Below are positions 33,352 to 41,679 of a DNA stretch of 64,000 nucleotides, in pieces (positions within the stretch are counted from its first letter, which is position 1; each line of letters opens with the position of its first letter). This DNA is from Neorhizobium alkalisoli (GTDB lineage Bacteria > Pseudomonadota > Alphaproteobacteria > Rhizobiales > Rhizobiaceae), in assembly GCF_007829835.1 (NCBI RefSeq), contig NZ_VIWP01000006.1, forward strand, positions 186,001 through 250,000, written 5' to 3'. The translations under genes and the position numbers were made by a program. The notes below the pieces were generated by a model. That model was not told the origin of the DNA. It ran no database searches and was given only the letters and a program-made list of their open reading frames with translations.

Positions 33352-35037
33352 ATGGCAGCGAAGGGAAGCTCGATCGGCGGTTTCGCTCCGGCGGCCTGGC
33401 TCGCGATTGCGGGACTGATCGTCGTCGTCGCCATTCCCTTCGTCGCCGTTGTCCTGCAGGGCATTTTCCCCAATCTCGGACAGGGCTCGCTTGCGGGCCC
33501 TTTCTCCTCCTTCGTCACGACGCTGGGTGACAGCGCCCTGATCGGCATGGCCGGCAATACGATCCTGCTCGGCTTCTGCGTCGTCGTCGCCTCGGCCCTC
33601 GTTGCCGTACCGCTCGGCGTGTTCCGGGCGCTCTATCGCATTCCGTTTGCTTCCGTCTGGGACGTGCTTCTGCTCGTGCCCTTCATGATCCCGCCCTATA
33701 TCGCCACGCTCGGCTGGATCATGACCTTGCAGCCGCGCGGTTATCTGCAGCAGCTGCTGGGCTTCAATCTGGCACCCTTCCTGTTCTCGCTGCCGGGCAT
33801 GACTTTGGTCATGACCTTCAACACCTTTCCGGTCGTCTATTTCGCCGTCTCCCGCACGGTCGAGGCGGTTGGCGCCCGTTATGCGGATGTCGGCCGGGTT
33901 TTTGGCGCAACGCCGGCCAAGGCCTTTTGGCGCATCACGCTGCCGCTTTCGGCGCCGGGCCTCGCCGCCAGCCTGATGCTGGTCTTTGCCGCTGCCATCG
34001 AGGAATACGGCACGCCGGCAGCGCTCGGCCGCCGCGCCGGTTTCCAGGTTCTCGTCACCGGTATCGATTTGCGCATCACCGATTGGCCGATCGATCTTCC
34101 GGGTGCTGCGATCCTGTCGATCCTGCTGGTCGCCATGTCGCTCGCGACTTTTCTGCTGCAGCGCTGGATCCTTGCCCGCCGCTCCTATCAGACGGTCAGC
34201 GGCAAGCCGATGGCCAAGGACAAAAGGCCGCTCGGTTCGATGCAGCTGCCTGTTCTCGCAGCCTTTGCGGTCGTTGCCTTCCTCGCGACCGGTGTGCCGC
34301 TGCTCGCCATTCTGGCGACGGCTCTGTCGCGGACGATCTCCGGCGGGTTGGCGCTCGATAATATCAGCCTCAACAATTTCATGCTTGTCTTCAGCGGCGA
34401 GGCGGATGCGCTGGTTGCGCTCGGCAACAGCTTTTCGCTCGGCATTGCCAGCGCCATCATCACCGGCCTGATCGGCGTCACCGCCGCCTATACCGTGGTC
34501 AAGACGAAGATCCGTGGCCGGCTTGCGATCGATTCGATGACGATCCTGCCGAATGCGCTGCCCGGCATTGTCGTTGCCGTCGGCCTCATCCTCGCCTGGA
34601 ACATGCCCTGGCTGCCGGTGACGCCTTACAATACCGGCTTCATTCTTCTGCTCGCCTATTGCTGCATCCTTCTGCCGCAGCCGGTGCGCTATGCGACGGC
34701 GGCCTTCCAGCAGATCGGCGACAATCTCGAAGCCGCAGCCCGCGTTTTCGGTGCGTCCGGGGTTACGGCCTTCCGGCGCATTCTTCTGCCGCTCGTCTTT
34801 CCGAGCCTCGCCTCATCCATGCTGCTGGTCTTTGCACTTGCCTCACGCGAACTGGTGGCCTCGGTCGTCGTGGCGCCGGTCGGCATGCAGACGATCGCCA
34901 CCTTCATCTGGCGGCAGTTCGAGCAAGGGTCGATCGGGCTCGGCATGGCCATGGCCTTCATCGCCATCGTCATCACGACACTTCTGCCGCTTCTGCTCCT
35001 GACGCTGCTGAGACGCAGCGGTCTGGTGGCGGAATAA
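33352..35037 (+). CDS. ABC importer fused permease (FbpB-like)
   Basis: Double-length permease, 561 residues, two homologous halves of about six helices each. Each half has an EAA-type loop: VGARYADVGRVFGATPAKAF with FWRITLPL in the first and LEAAARVFGASGVTAFRRIL in the second, which dock the ATPase. Starts 4 bases after the binding-protein stop (ATG at 33352). Fused permeases of this layout occur in ferric-iron and aminoethylphosphonate importers. Last gene of the three-gene operon. Confidence 0.92.
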   Translation: MAAKGSSIGGFAPAAWLAIAGLIVVVAIPFVAVVLQGIFPNLGQGSLAGPFSSFVTTLGDSALIGMAGNTILLGFCVVVASALVAVPLGVFRALYRIPFASVWDVLLLVPFMIPPYIATLGWIMTLQPRGYLQQLLGFNLAPFLFSLPGMTLVMTFNTFPVVYFAVSRTVEAVGARYADVGRVFGATPAKAFWRITLPLSAPGLAASLMLVFAAAIEEYGTPAALGRRAGFQVLVTGIDLRITDWPIDLPGAAILSILLVAMSLATFLLQRWILARRSYQTVSGKPMAKDKRPLGSMQLPVLAAFAVVAFLATGVPLLAILATALSRTISGGLALDNISLNNFMLVFSGEADALVALGNSFSLGIASAIITGLIGVTAAYTVVKTKIRGRLAIDSMTILPNALPGIVVAVGLILAWNMPWLPVTPYNTGFILLLAYCCILLPQPVRYATAAFQQIGDNLEAAARVFGASGVTAFRRILLPLVFPSLASSMLLVFALASRELVASVVVAPVGMQTIATFIWRQFEQGSIGLGMAMAFIAIVITTLLPLLLLTLLRRSGLVAE

Positions 35038-35170
35038 GCCTGCACTTTTATGCATGACTGCAATTATGACGACCTCCCCTTTCGCAATTGCGAAAAAAAG
35101 GATATGAGCCCGCCAACGAAATAAGGTGCGTTACCCCAATCGTCGCGCCGCAGCTTCAGAGACAATCAAT

Positions 35171-36991
35171 ATGGCACTTCGCAACATCGCGATCATCGCG
35201 CACGTTGACCATGGGAAAACGACCCTCGTTGACGAACTCCTGAAACAGTCTGGCTCGTTCCGCGAGAACCAGCGCGTCGCAGAACGCGTGATGGACTCCA
35301 ACGATCTCGAAAAGGAACGCGGCATCACCATTCTCGCCAAGGCGACCTCGGTTGAATGGAAGGGCGTTCGCGTCAACATCGTCGACACCCCCGGCCACGC
35401 CGACTTCGGTGGCGAAGTCGAACGTATTCTCTCGATGGTGGACGGCGCGATCGTTCTCGTTGATAGCTCCGAAGGCCCGATGCCGCAGACCAAGTTCGTC
35501 GTCGGCAAGGCGCTGAAGGTCGGCCTGAAGCCGATCGTCGCGATCAACAAGATTGACCGTCCGGACGGCCGCCACGAAGAAGTCATCAACGAAGTTTTCG
35601 ACCTGTTCGCAAACCTCGACGCGACCGACGAACAGCTCGACTTCCCGATCCTCTACGGTTCGGGTCGCGATGGCTGGATGAACGTCAACCCGGAAGGCCC
35701 GAAGGATGAAGGCCTTGCACCGCTGCTCGACCTCGTGCTGAAGCACGTGCCGGAGCCGAAGGTCGAAGAAGGTCCGTTCCGCATGATCGGTACGCTTCTC
35801 GAAGCCAACCCCTTCCTCGGCCGTATCATCACCGGCCGCGTTGCTTCCGGCTCGATCAAGCCGAACCAGGCCGTTAAGGTTCTGTCGCAGGACGGCAAGA
35901 CGGTCGAAACCGGCCGTATCTCCAAGATCCTCGCATTCCGCGGCATCGAGCGTCAGCCGATCGAAGAAGCGGTTGCCGGTGACATCGTCGCCATCGCTGG
36001 TCTCTCCAAGGGCACCGTCGCCGACACGTTCTGTGACCCGGCCGTCAACGAAGCGATGAAGGCCCAGCCGATCGACCCGCCGACCGTCACCATGTCCTTC
36101 ATCGTCAACGACAGCCCGTTGGCCGGCACCGAAGGCGACAAGGTCACCAGCCGCGTCATCCGTGACCGTCTGTTCAAGGAAGCCGAAGGCAACGTCGCAC
36201 TGAAGATCGAAGAAGCCGAAGGCAAGGATTCGTTCTACGTGTCCGGCCGTGGCGAACTTCAGCTCGCCGTTCTGATCGAAACCATGCGCCGCGAAGGCTT
36301 TGAGCTTGCCGTATCGCGTCCGCGCGTCGTCATGCACAAGGACGAAGCGACCGGCGAGACCATGGAGCCGATCGAAGAAGTCGTCATCGACGTTGATGAA
36401 GAGCATTCCGGCGTCGTCGTTCAGAAGATGTCCGAACGCAAGGCGGAAATGACCGAGCTGCGTCCTTCGGGCGGCAACCGCGTTCGCCTCAAGTTCCTCG
36501 CTCCGACCCGCGGCCTGATCGGCTACCAGTCGGAACTCCTGACCGACACGCGCGGCACTGCCATCATGAACCGCCTGTTCAACGACTATCAGCCTTACAA
36601 GGGTGAAATCGCTGGCCGTACCAACGGCGTTCTTCTGGCCAACCAGGCTGGTGAAGCCGTCGCCTACGCCATGTTCAACCTGGAAGACCGCGGCCCGATG
36701 ATCATCGAGCCGGGCGAAAAGGTTTACATGGGCATGATCATCGGCATTCACAGTCGTGACAACGATCTGGAAGTCAACGTCCTCAAGGGCAAGCAGCTGA
36801 CGAACATCCGTTCGGCCGGCAAGGACGAAGCCGTCCGCCTGACCCCGCCGATCCGCATGACGCTCGACCGCGCTCTCTCCTGGATCCAGGACGACGAGCT
36901 GATGGAAGTGACGCCGAAGTCGATCCGCCTGCGCAAGATCTATCTCGACGCCAACGACCGCAAGCGCTTCAGCAAGGCCAAGATCGCCTGA
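35171..36991 (+). CDS. typA: Translational GTPase TypA/BipA
   Basis: Ribosome-associated GTPase involved in stress and low-temperature ribosome assembly. 606 residues, full length. AHVDHGKTTL (G1), RGITILAKATS (G2), DTPGHADFGGEVER (G3), NKIDR (G4), then EF-G-like domains III and V and the TypA C-terminal domain with LRPSGGNRVRLKFLAPTRGL. ATG at 35171; the frame is open to 35126 but upstream residues are not family-like. Terminator at 37019-37046. Confidence 0.97.
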   Translation: MALRNIAIIAHVDHGKTTLVDELLKQSGSFRENQRVAERVMDSNDLEKERGITILAKATSVEWKGVRVNIVDTPGHADFGGEVERILSMVDGAIVLVDSSEGPMPQTKFVVGKALKVGLKPIVAINKIDRPDGRHEEVINEVFDLFANLDATDEQLDFPILYGSGRDGWMNVNPEGPKDEGLAPLLDLVLKHVPEPKVEEGPFRMIGTLLEANPFLGRIITGRVASGSIKPNQAVKVLSQDGKTVETGRISKILAFRGIERQPIEEAVAGDIVAIAGLSKGTVADTFCDPAVNEAMKAQPIDPPTVTMSFIVNDSPLAGTEGDKVTSRVIRDRLFKEAEGNVALKIEEAEGKDSFYVSGRGELQLAVLIETMRREGFELAVSRPRVVMHKDEATGETMEPIEEVVIDVDEEHSGVVVQKMSERKAEMTELRPSGGNRVRLKFLAPTRGLIGYQSELLTDTRGTAIMNRLFNDYQPYKGEIAGRTNGVLLANQAGEAVAYAMFNLEDRGPMIIEPGEKVYMGMIIGIHSRDNDLEVNVLKGKQLTNIRSAGKDEAVRLTPPIRMTLDRALSWIQDDELMEVTPKSIRLRKIYLDANDRKRFSKAKIA

Positions 36992-37018
36992 TCTTTTCAA
37001 GCCTTTTGCAAGACGTCC

Positions 37019-37046
37019 AAGCCCGGCAGCGATGCCGGGCTTTTTT
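37019..37046 (+). terminator. Rho-independent terminator of typA
   Basis: gcccggca-gcga-tgccgggc followed by tttttt: 8-bp perfect stem with a GCGA (GNRA) tetraloop, starting 27 bases after the typA stop. Confidence 0.95.
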
Positions 37047-37082
37047 CTTGTGCCTTGATTTCGTCAACACTTGTAGCGAGCG

Positions 37083-37098
37083 TTAAAAATACGTTAAC
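37083..37098 (+). promoter_or_regulatory. CtrA-type binding site
   Basis: ttaa-aaatacg-ttaac, an exact match to the alphaproteobacterial CtrA full site TTAA-N7-TTAAC, 98 bases before the GNAT gene start at 37196. A further ttaac half-site lies at 37188-37192. Binding is inferred from sequence only. Confidence 0.6.
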
Positions 37099-37195
37099 GT
37101 CCGATCATCGTCCACATGAGAAGCCTGTGGGCAATCCGCCTCGGCGCCTCGCGCGCTATGGTGGAGAGCCGGGGGCGGGACTTAAAGTTAACGTT

Positions 37196-37702
37196 ATGAA
37201 GACGCTGTCTATCGATGTCCGGCGAGCCGAGCCGCAAGATGCCGCATCCATTTCGGATGTGCACCGGCAGGCGTGGATTCAGGCCTATGCGGGCCTCATT
37301 CCGCACAAGTCGCTGACCCAGATGCTGGAGCGTCGTGGCGAAGCCTGGTGGCGCAAGGCCGTGCGTGGCCCGGCAACACTTCTGGTGCTCGATGTCGGCG
37401 GCACGATTGCCGGTTACGCGACGATCGGGCTCAATCGCGCCCGTGCGCTTCCCTATGACGGCGAAGTCTACGAAATTTACCTGCGGCCGGAATTCCAGGG
37501 TATCGGTCTTGGTCGTCGCCTGTTCGGCGAAAGCCGGCGCCTGCTGAAGTCGCTCGGCTGTGAAGGTCTGGTCGTCTGGTGCCTGGAAGACAGCGAACAC
37601 GCCGCAAGTTTCTTCCGCCGCCATGAGGGCCGCGACATTGCCGAGGGCATGGAAGATTTCGGCGGCAAGCAGCTCAAGAAGCTCGGTTTCGTCTGGTCCT
37701 GA
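37196..37702 (+). CDS. GNAT family N-acetyltransferase
   Basis: Acetyl-CoA dependent acetyltransferase, 168 residues. IDVRRAEPQDAASISDVHRQ, AWIQAYAGLIPHKSL (the common GNAT opening), VYEIYLRPEFQGIGLGRRLF as the acetyl-CoA loop, and AASFFRRHEGRD. Substrate unknown. ATG at 37196; the ribosome site is weak, and the frame is open further upstream to 37055, where it would overlap the CtrA site. Possible cell-cycle control through that site. Confidence 0.85.
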   Translation: MKTLSIDVRRAEPQDAASISDVHRQAWIQAYAGLIPHKSLTQMLERRGEAWWRKAVRGPATLLVLDVGGTIAGYATIGLNRARALPYDGEVYEIYLRPEFQGIGLGRRLFGESRRLLKSLGCEGLVVWCLEDSEHAASFFRRHEGRDIAEGMEDFGGKQLKKLGFVWS

Positions 37703-37862
37703 GACAGAAGCAGAAACACGGCTTGGCAAATATCGGTAACCCGGTGCCTGAGCAGGCTTATTAGGCCTCTGCGGCCTTATGTTCCGGCCATTGCCGTGTT
37801 GCCTTGCAGCGGAATTCCCGCTATCGACGGTGCACTTCGTGTAAACCTGACCGGGGATAAAA

Positions 37863-38396
37863 ATGCGTATCGATGCAATTTCAGTGGGCAAGAATCCGCC
37901 CGAAGACGTCAACGTCATCGTTGAAGTGCCGGTCGGCGGCCAGCCGATCAAGTACGAGATGGACAAGGAAGCTGGCGCGCTGATCGTCGACCGTTTCCTC
38001 TATACGCCGATGACCTATCCGGGCAATTACGGCTTCGTGCCGCATACGCTTTCGGAAGATGGCGACCCGATCGACGTCCTGATCTGCAACACCCGTCCGT
38101 TGGTTCCGGGCTGCGTCATCAATGTCCGCCCGATCGGCGTCATGGTCATGGAAGATGACGGTGGCAAGGACGAGAAGATCATTGCCGTGCCGGTTCCGAA
38201 GCTGACCCAGCGTTACGACAAGATCAAGAACTACACCGACATGCCGGAGATCACGCTCAAGCAGATCGAGCACTTCTTCGAGCACTACAAGGATCTCGAG
38301 CCCGGCAAGTGGGTCAAGATCGAAGGCTGGCAGGATGTCGACACGGCCAAGCGCCTGATCGTCGAGGCCATCGAGCGTTACCAGGCGCAGAAGTAA
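37863..38396 (+). CDS. ppa: Inorganic pyrophosphatase (family I)
   Basis: Hydrolyses pyrophosphate and so drives biosynthetic reactions. 177 residues, full length. KYEMDKEAGALIVDRFLYTP with the substrate Lys/Glu, NYGFVPHTLSEDGDPIDVLI containing the metal-binding DxDPxD-type motif, and EHYKDLEPGKWVKIEGW. Convergent with yggU; its terminator appears to lie inside yggU (38436-38473). Confidence 0.97.
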   Translation: MRIDAISVGKNPPEDVNVIVEVPVGGQPIKYEMDKEAGALIVDRFLYTPMTYPGNYGFVPHTLSEDGDPIDVLICNTRPLVPGCVINVRPIGVMVMEDDGGKDEKIIAVPVPKLTQRYDKIKNYTDMPEITLKQIEHFFEHYKDLEPGKWVKIEGWQDVDTAKRLIVEAIERYQAQK

Positions 38397-38401
38397 GCCT
38401 T

Positions 38402-38716
38402 TTAGGCTTTCACGCTCGCTTTCAGCCTGTTTTCCAAATCCTCCGGGTCGCCCTCGATCCGGAGGATTTTTTTACGCGCTGTTTCGCCGGAAAAGATCGA
38501 GATCGAGGATTTGGGCAGGCGCAGCGCCTCTGATATCAGCAGGATCAGCGCCTTGTTGGCCTTGCCGTTTTCGGGCACGGCGGTGACCCGTGCCTTCAGA
38601 AAACACTCGCCATCGGCTGCGGTTTCGAAACCCTCGACAGCATTGCGGCCCGCGTTCGGCGTCAGCCGGACAACGAGCCGCAGATGGTCTTTATGCTTGC
38701 TGTAGGCTTCGCTCAC
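38402..38716 (-). CDS. DUF167 family protein YggU
   Basis: Small basic protein of the YggU/DUF167 family, ~104 residues, function unknown. LRLVVRLTPNAGRNAVEGFE, LKARVTAVPENGKANKALIL, then ARKKILRIEGDPEDL are the family core. I favour the GTG at 38716; a TTG at 38740 is in frame but lies in a duplicated 20-base repeat (38708-38746) that overlaps the yggT stop. The KKILRIEGDPEDL codons also form an antisense terminator for ppa. Commonly downstream of yggT, as here. Confidence 0.85.
   Translation of the reverse strand: MSEAYSKHKDHLRLVVRLTPNAGRNAVEGFETAADGECFLKARVTAVPENGKANKALILLISEALRLPKSSISIFSGETARKKILRIEGDPEDLENRLKASVKA
38436..38473 (+). terminator. ppa terminator embedded antisense in yggU
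   Basis: aaatcctccgg (38436-38446) pairs perfectly with ccggaggattt (38459-38469), loop 12, with ttttttt at 38467-38473. Oriented for plus-strand transcripts, starting 40 bases after the ppa stop, entirely within the yggU coding region. Confidence 0.85.
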
Positions 38717-38746
38717 GCGACCAGCGTTTCGCTCACGCAACCAGCG
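38708..38746. repeat. 20-bp tandem duplication at the yggT/yggU junction
   Basis: ttcgctcacgcgaccagcg (38708-38726) and ttcgctcacgcaaccagcg (38728-38746) match at 18 of 19 bases with a 20-base period. On the minus strand each copy contains GTGAGCGAA, that is a GTG start overlapping a TGA stop. Confidence 0.9.
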
Positions 38747-39023
38747 GATAGATGCTGGTCCAGAGCAGCGAGCGCAGGAAGAAGATGATCAGCATGACGA
38801 TGATCGGCGAGATATCGATGCCGCCGAGATCCGGCATGATGCGGCGGATCGGCCGCAGGACAGGTTCCGTCACGTTGAAGAGAAAACGGCCCACCGCATC
38901 GACGAACTGGTTTCTGGAATTGATGACATTGAACGCGTAGAGCCATGAAAAGATGGCGCTGGCGATCAGGATCCAGGTGTAAAGGTTCAAGGCCAGGTCA
39001 ATGGTCTGAAACAGGGCGAGCAT
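38733..39023 (-). CDS. YggT family membrane protein
   Basis: Small inner-membrane protein of the YggT family, 96 residues, two hydrophobic segments at either end. FQTIDLALNLYTWILIASAI, FNVTEPVLRPIRRIMPDLGG and IDISPIIVMLIIFFLRS are the repeated YggT pattern. Homologues are linked to cell division site organisation and osmotic stress; role here unproven. Its TGA lies in copy B of the tandem duplication shared with the yggU start. Confidence 0.9.
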   Translation of the reverse strand: MLALFQTIDLALNLYTWILIASAIFSWLYAFNVINSRNQFVDAVGRFLFNVTEPVLRPIRRIMPDLGGIDISPIIVMLIIFFLRSLLWTSIYPLVA

Positions 39024-39158
39024 TCACGTCTCCATTTCTTTGTTGACAGACATGTAGACATTGGGGAACTAACGGGCAAGTGCCGTGCCCGCCCATCGTC
39101 ACAGCATGTTTAATGGGACGGGTGGAATGCCCTGCCGGGCCTGTCTGAAAGAGCTTCC

Positions 39159-40397
39159 ATGTCCTTGCCCGTGTCGGGTGACCGTTTTGCCGCCTTTCGG
39201 CATCGATCCTATACCCGCTTCTTCCTCGCCCGGTTCTTCTCGGCCTTTGCGATCCAGATCATCAGCGTCGCCGTCGGCTGGCAGATGTATGACGAGACGC
39301 GCAACCCGCTCTATCTCGGCCTGATCGGGCTTTTCCAGTTCCTGCCGTCACTGCTTCTGATCCTCGTTACCGGCTCGGTCGCCGACCGTTATAACCGGCG
39401 GATGATCATGGCGATCTGCATGGTGGTCGGTGCGGCCTGTTCGGCAGCCTTGCTGGGGCTTACCGTCACGCATTCCTTTGCGCCCTGGCTGGTGTTTGCA
39501 ATTCTCATCGTCTTCGGCATCGAACGCGCCTTCATGGGGCCGGCCGTGCAGTCGCTCGGGCCGAACCTCGTGCCGGAACAGGATCTGCCGAACGCGATCG
39601 CCTGGAATTCCTCTTCCTGGCAGACGGCCTCGATCATCGGGCCGGTGCTCGGCGGTCTTCTTTATGGCGTCAGCGCGACGCTCGCCTATTCGATCGCCTT
39701 CGTGCTTCTGGTCATCGCCGCTGCCCTCGTTTTCATGATCCCGAAGCCTGCGCAGCGCAGCCCGGCCTCCAAGGTCAGCTGGGGCGAGATGCTGGCCGGT
39801 TTCCATTTCATCGCGAAGGAAAAGGTGGTGCTCGGGGCCATCTCGCTCGATCTCTTCGCCGTGCTGCTCGGCGGAGCCGTGGCGCTGATGCCGATCTTTG
39901 CCCGCGATGTGCTCGAGCTTGGCCCCTGGGGTCTCGGCCTACTGAGGGCCGGTCCCGGTTTCGGTGCCATCGCGGTTGCGATCTGGCTTGCCGTGCATCC
40001 GATCCGCCACAATGCCGGTATCGCCATGTTCATCGGTGTGGCGCTGTTTGGTGTCGGGACGCTGATCTTCGGTATTTCGACGGCACCCTGGCTGTCGATT
40101 GCGGCGCTGGCATTGATGGGCGCTGCCGACATGATCTCCGTTTATGTCCGCGAGACGCTGATCGCGCTCTGGACGCCGGACGAGCTGCGTGGCCGGGTGA
40201 ATGCGGTCAACATGGTCTTTGTCGGCGCCTCGAACGAGCTCGGCGAATTCCGCGCCGGCACGATGGCTTCGATCTTCGGCGCCGTGCCGGCCGTGGTGAT
40301 CGGCGGTGCCGGCACGCTGGCGGTGGCGATCATCTGGTCGCTCGGTTTCCCGAAATTGCGCAGGATCGACAATCTGGAAGCGCCGGAGAGGGCTTAA
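39159..40397 (+). CDS. MFS transporter (EntS/MFS_3 type)
   Basis: Twelve-helix major facilitator, 412 residues. FRHRSYTRFFLARFFSAFAI, the inter-helix DRYNRRMIM motif, FGIERAFMGPAVQSLGPNLV, QDLPNAIAWNSSSWQTASII and a second-half RPAGPGFGAI-like segment match the enterobactin-exporter (EntS) group of MFS. Substrate unknown. Its stop overlaps by four bases the stop of the convergent amidotransferase pseudogene. Confidence 0.88.
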   Translation: MSLPVSGDRFAAFRHRSYTRFFLARFFSAFAIQIISVAVGWQMYDETRNPLYLGLIGLFQFLPSLLLILVTGSVADRYNRRMIMAICMVVGAACSAALLGLTVTHSFAPWLVFAILIVFGIERAFMGPAVQSLGPNLVPEQDLPNAIAWNSSSWQTASIIGPVLGGLLYGVSATLAYSIAFVLLVIAAALVFMIPKPAQRSPASKVSWGEMLAGFHFIAKEKVVLGAISLDLFAVLLGGAVALMPIFARDVLELGPWGLGLLRAGPGFGAIAVAIWLAVHPIRHNAGIAMFIGVALFGVGTLIFGISTAPWLSIAALALMGAADMISVYVRETLIALWTPDELRGRVNAVNMVFVGASNELGEFRAGTMASIFGAVPAVVIGGAGTLAVAIIWSLGFPKLRRIDNLEAPERA

Positions 40398-41164
40398 GCC
40401 GTCAGGCAGTTCTCCGCGGCCTTCCTCTCTTCGACCGCACATCGATCGAAGACGATGTCGAGGAAATTCCACAGCCAGTCTTTGAGCGGCTGATCAAAAA
40501 TCATCCGGCCTTCGAGATGCTGGGCGCCTTTCTGGGCGTTCGGCATGCTGAAGCGCGCTGCGCCATGCACGACCCAGCGATGCATCATCGCCCGCGTCAG
40601 CTCGGCATGGAACTGCACGCCCCAGGCATTGTCGCCGTAACGGATCGCCTGATGCGGATAGGCGTCGCCTTCCGCCAGCAGTTTGACACCACGCGGCACG
40701 TCAAAACCTTCGCGGTGGAAGTGGTAGACCATTTTCGGCCATGGCATGAGCAGCCGGCCATGTTCGGTCGGGCGCAAAGGATACTAGCCGATCTCGGTCA
40801 GGCCCTTGGCGTCGGCACCAACCGTGCCGCCGAGATTGCGCACCAGCATCTGGGCGCCAAGGCATATGCCGAGATAAGGCTTGTTTTCCTTGAGAGGCAC
40901 GTCGATCCAGTCGATTTCGGCCTTGACGAAAGCATCCGGGTCGTTGGCGCTCATCGGGCCGCCGAAGATCACGGCGCCGGAATGGTTTGCGAGCGTATCG
41001 GGAAGGGGATCACCGAGCACCGGGCGGCGGATGTCGAGGGGAAAACCCTTGTCGAGGAGCATCTGCCCCACGCGCCCCGGCGAGGACCGTTCCTGGTGAA
41101 GCACGACGAGGACCGGCAGTCTTTCGGTCCGATTGGCGGTTCTTTCCGGAGGAAGCATCAGCAT
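40394..41164 (-). pseudogene. Class I glutamine amidotransferase, interrupted by an amber codon
   Basis: A GuaA/GATase-1 like protein of about 256 codons whose single reading frame is cut by one TAG at 40784-40786. The first part (from 41164) has GHPL-like VLVVLHQERSSPGRVGQML, AVIFGGPMSANDPDAFVKAE and the nucleophile GICLGAQMLV; the second part, in the same frame, has MVYHFHREGFDVPRGVKLLA and the catalytic His-Glu in GVQFHAELT. The codon falls in EIG-stop-YPLRPTE, where homologues usually have a tyrosine, so a one-base change is enough. Both halves are otherwise uncorrupted, implying a recent mutation, a suppressor, or a sequencing error. Confidence 0.85.
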
Positions 41165-41176
41165 TTCGACAGATCC

Positions 41177-41656
41177 CTAGTCCTCTCCTCCCGCATCAAC
41201 GGATACGCGAGCGGCCGCCTGCTGGCGCGCCAGAACCCGGTCGCGGGCGGAGACGCCCAGGAGATCGGCTATGCGCCAGATGACGTGATCCTCGATCTCG
41301 CTGCGTTCGCCATCGGCATAAACGATGTCCCACAGGATCCCGAGAAGCTCGATCCGGTCCTCCTCCTGAACCAGATGTCTTCTTAGATCGGAAGTGAAAC
41401 GGTAATAGTCAACCGCCTCGCTGCCGGCCTGCTGGCCTGCGCTGATCAGCGCCTTCAATCCGTCGTCGTCGAGGTCGTAACGCTCGCGCAGAAGATCGCG
41501 GAATTTCTGCTGTTCCTTGGGCGAGACGTTTCCATCCGCTTCCATGACCTGGAAACAGAGCGCGACGAAGGCGACGCGCGGATCATCCGGCGCGAACTCG
41601 TTCGTGTGATGCGGCGAAGTCAGTGTGTGGAGGAAGGCCTGAATGCGATCGAGCAT
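41177..41656 (-). CDS. TerB family (tellurite-resistance-like) protein
   Basis: Cytoplasmic TerB-fold helical protein, 159 residues. VAFVALCFQVMEADGNVSPK with the metal-binding acidic pattern ADGNVSPKE, repeated as DIVYADGERSEIEDHVIWRI: the two pseudo-repeats typical of TerB/DjlA domains. Function unknown; the family name does not prove tellurite resistance. Lies 12 bases from the amidotransferase pseudogene and downstream of hemY on the same strand. Confidence 0.88.
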   Translation of the reverse strand: MLDRIQAFLHTLTSPHHTNEFAPDDPRVAFVALCFQVMEADGNVSPKEQQKFRDLLRERYDLDDDGLKALISAGQQAGSEAVDYYRFTSDLRRHLVQEEDRIELLGILWDIVYADGERSEIEDHVIWRIADLLGVSARDRVLARQQAAARVSVDAGGED

Positions 41657-41679
41657 GGGTCTTGTGGCCTTCTCCGTCT

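Noticed and set aside
35156..37000. Long antisense frame opposite typA
   Set aside because: Same shadow effect; no ribosome site or recognisable domain, while typA is certain.
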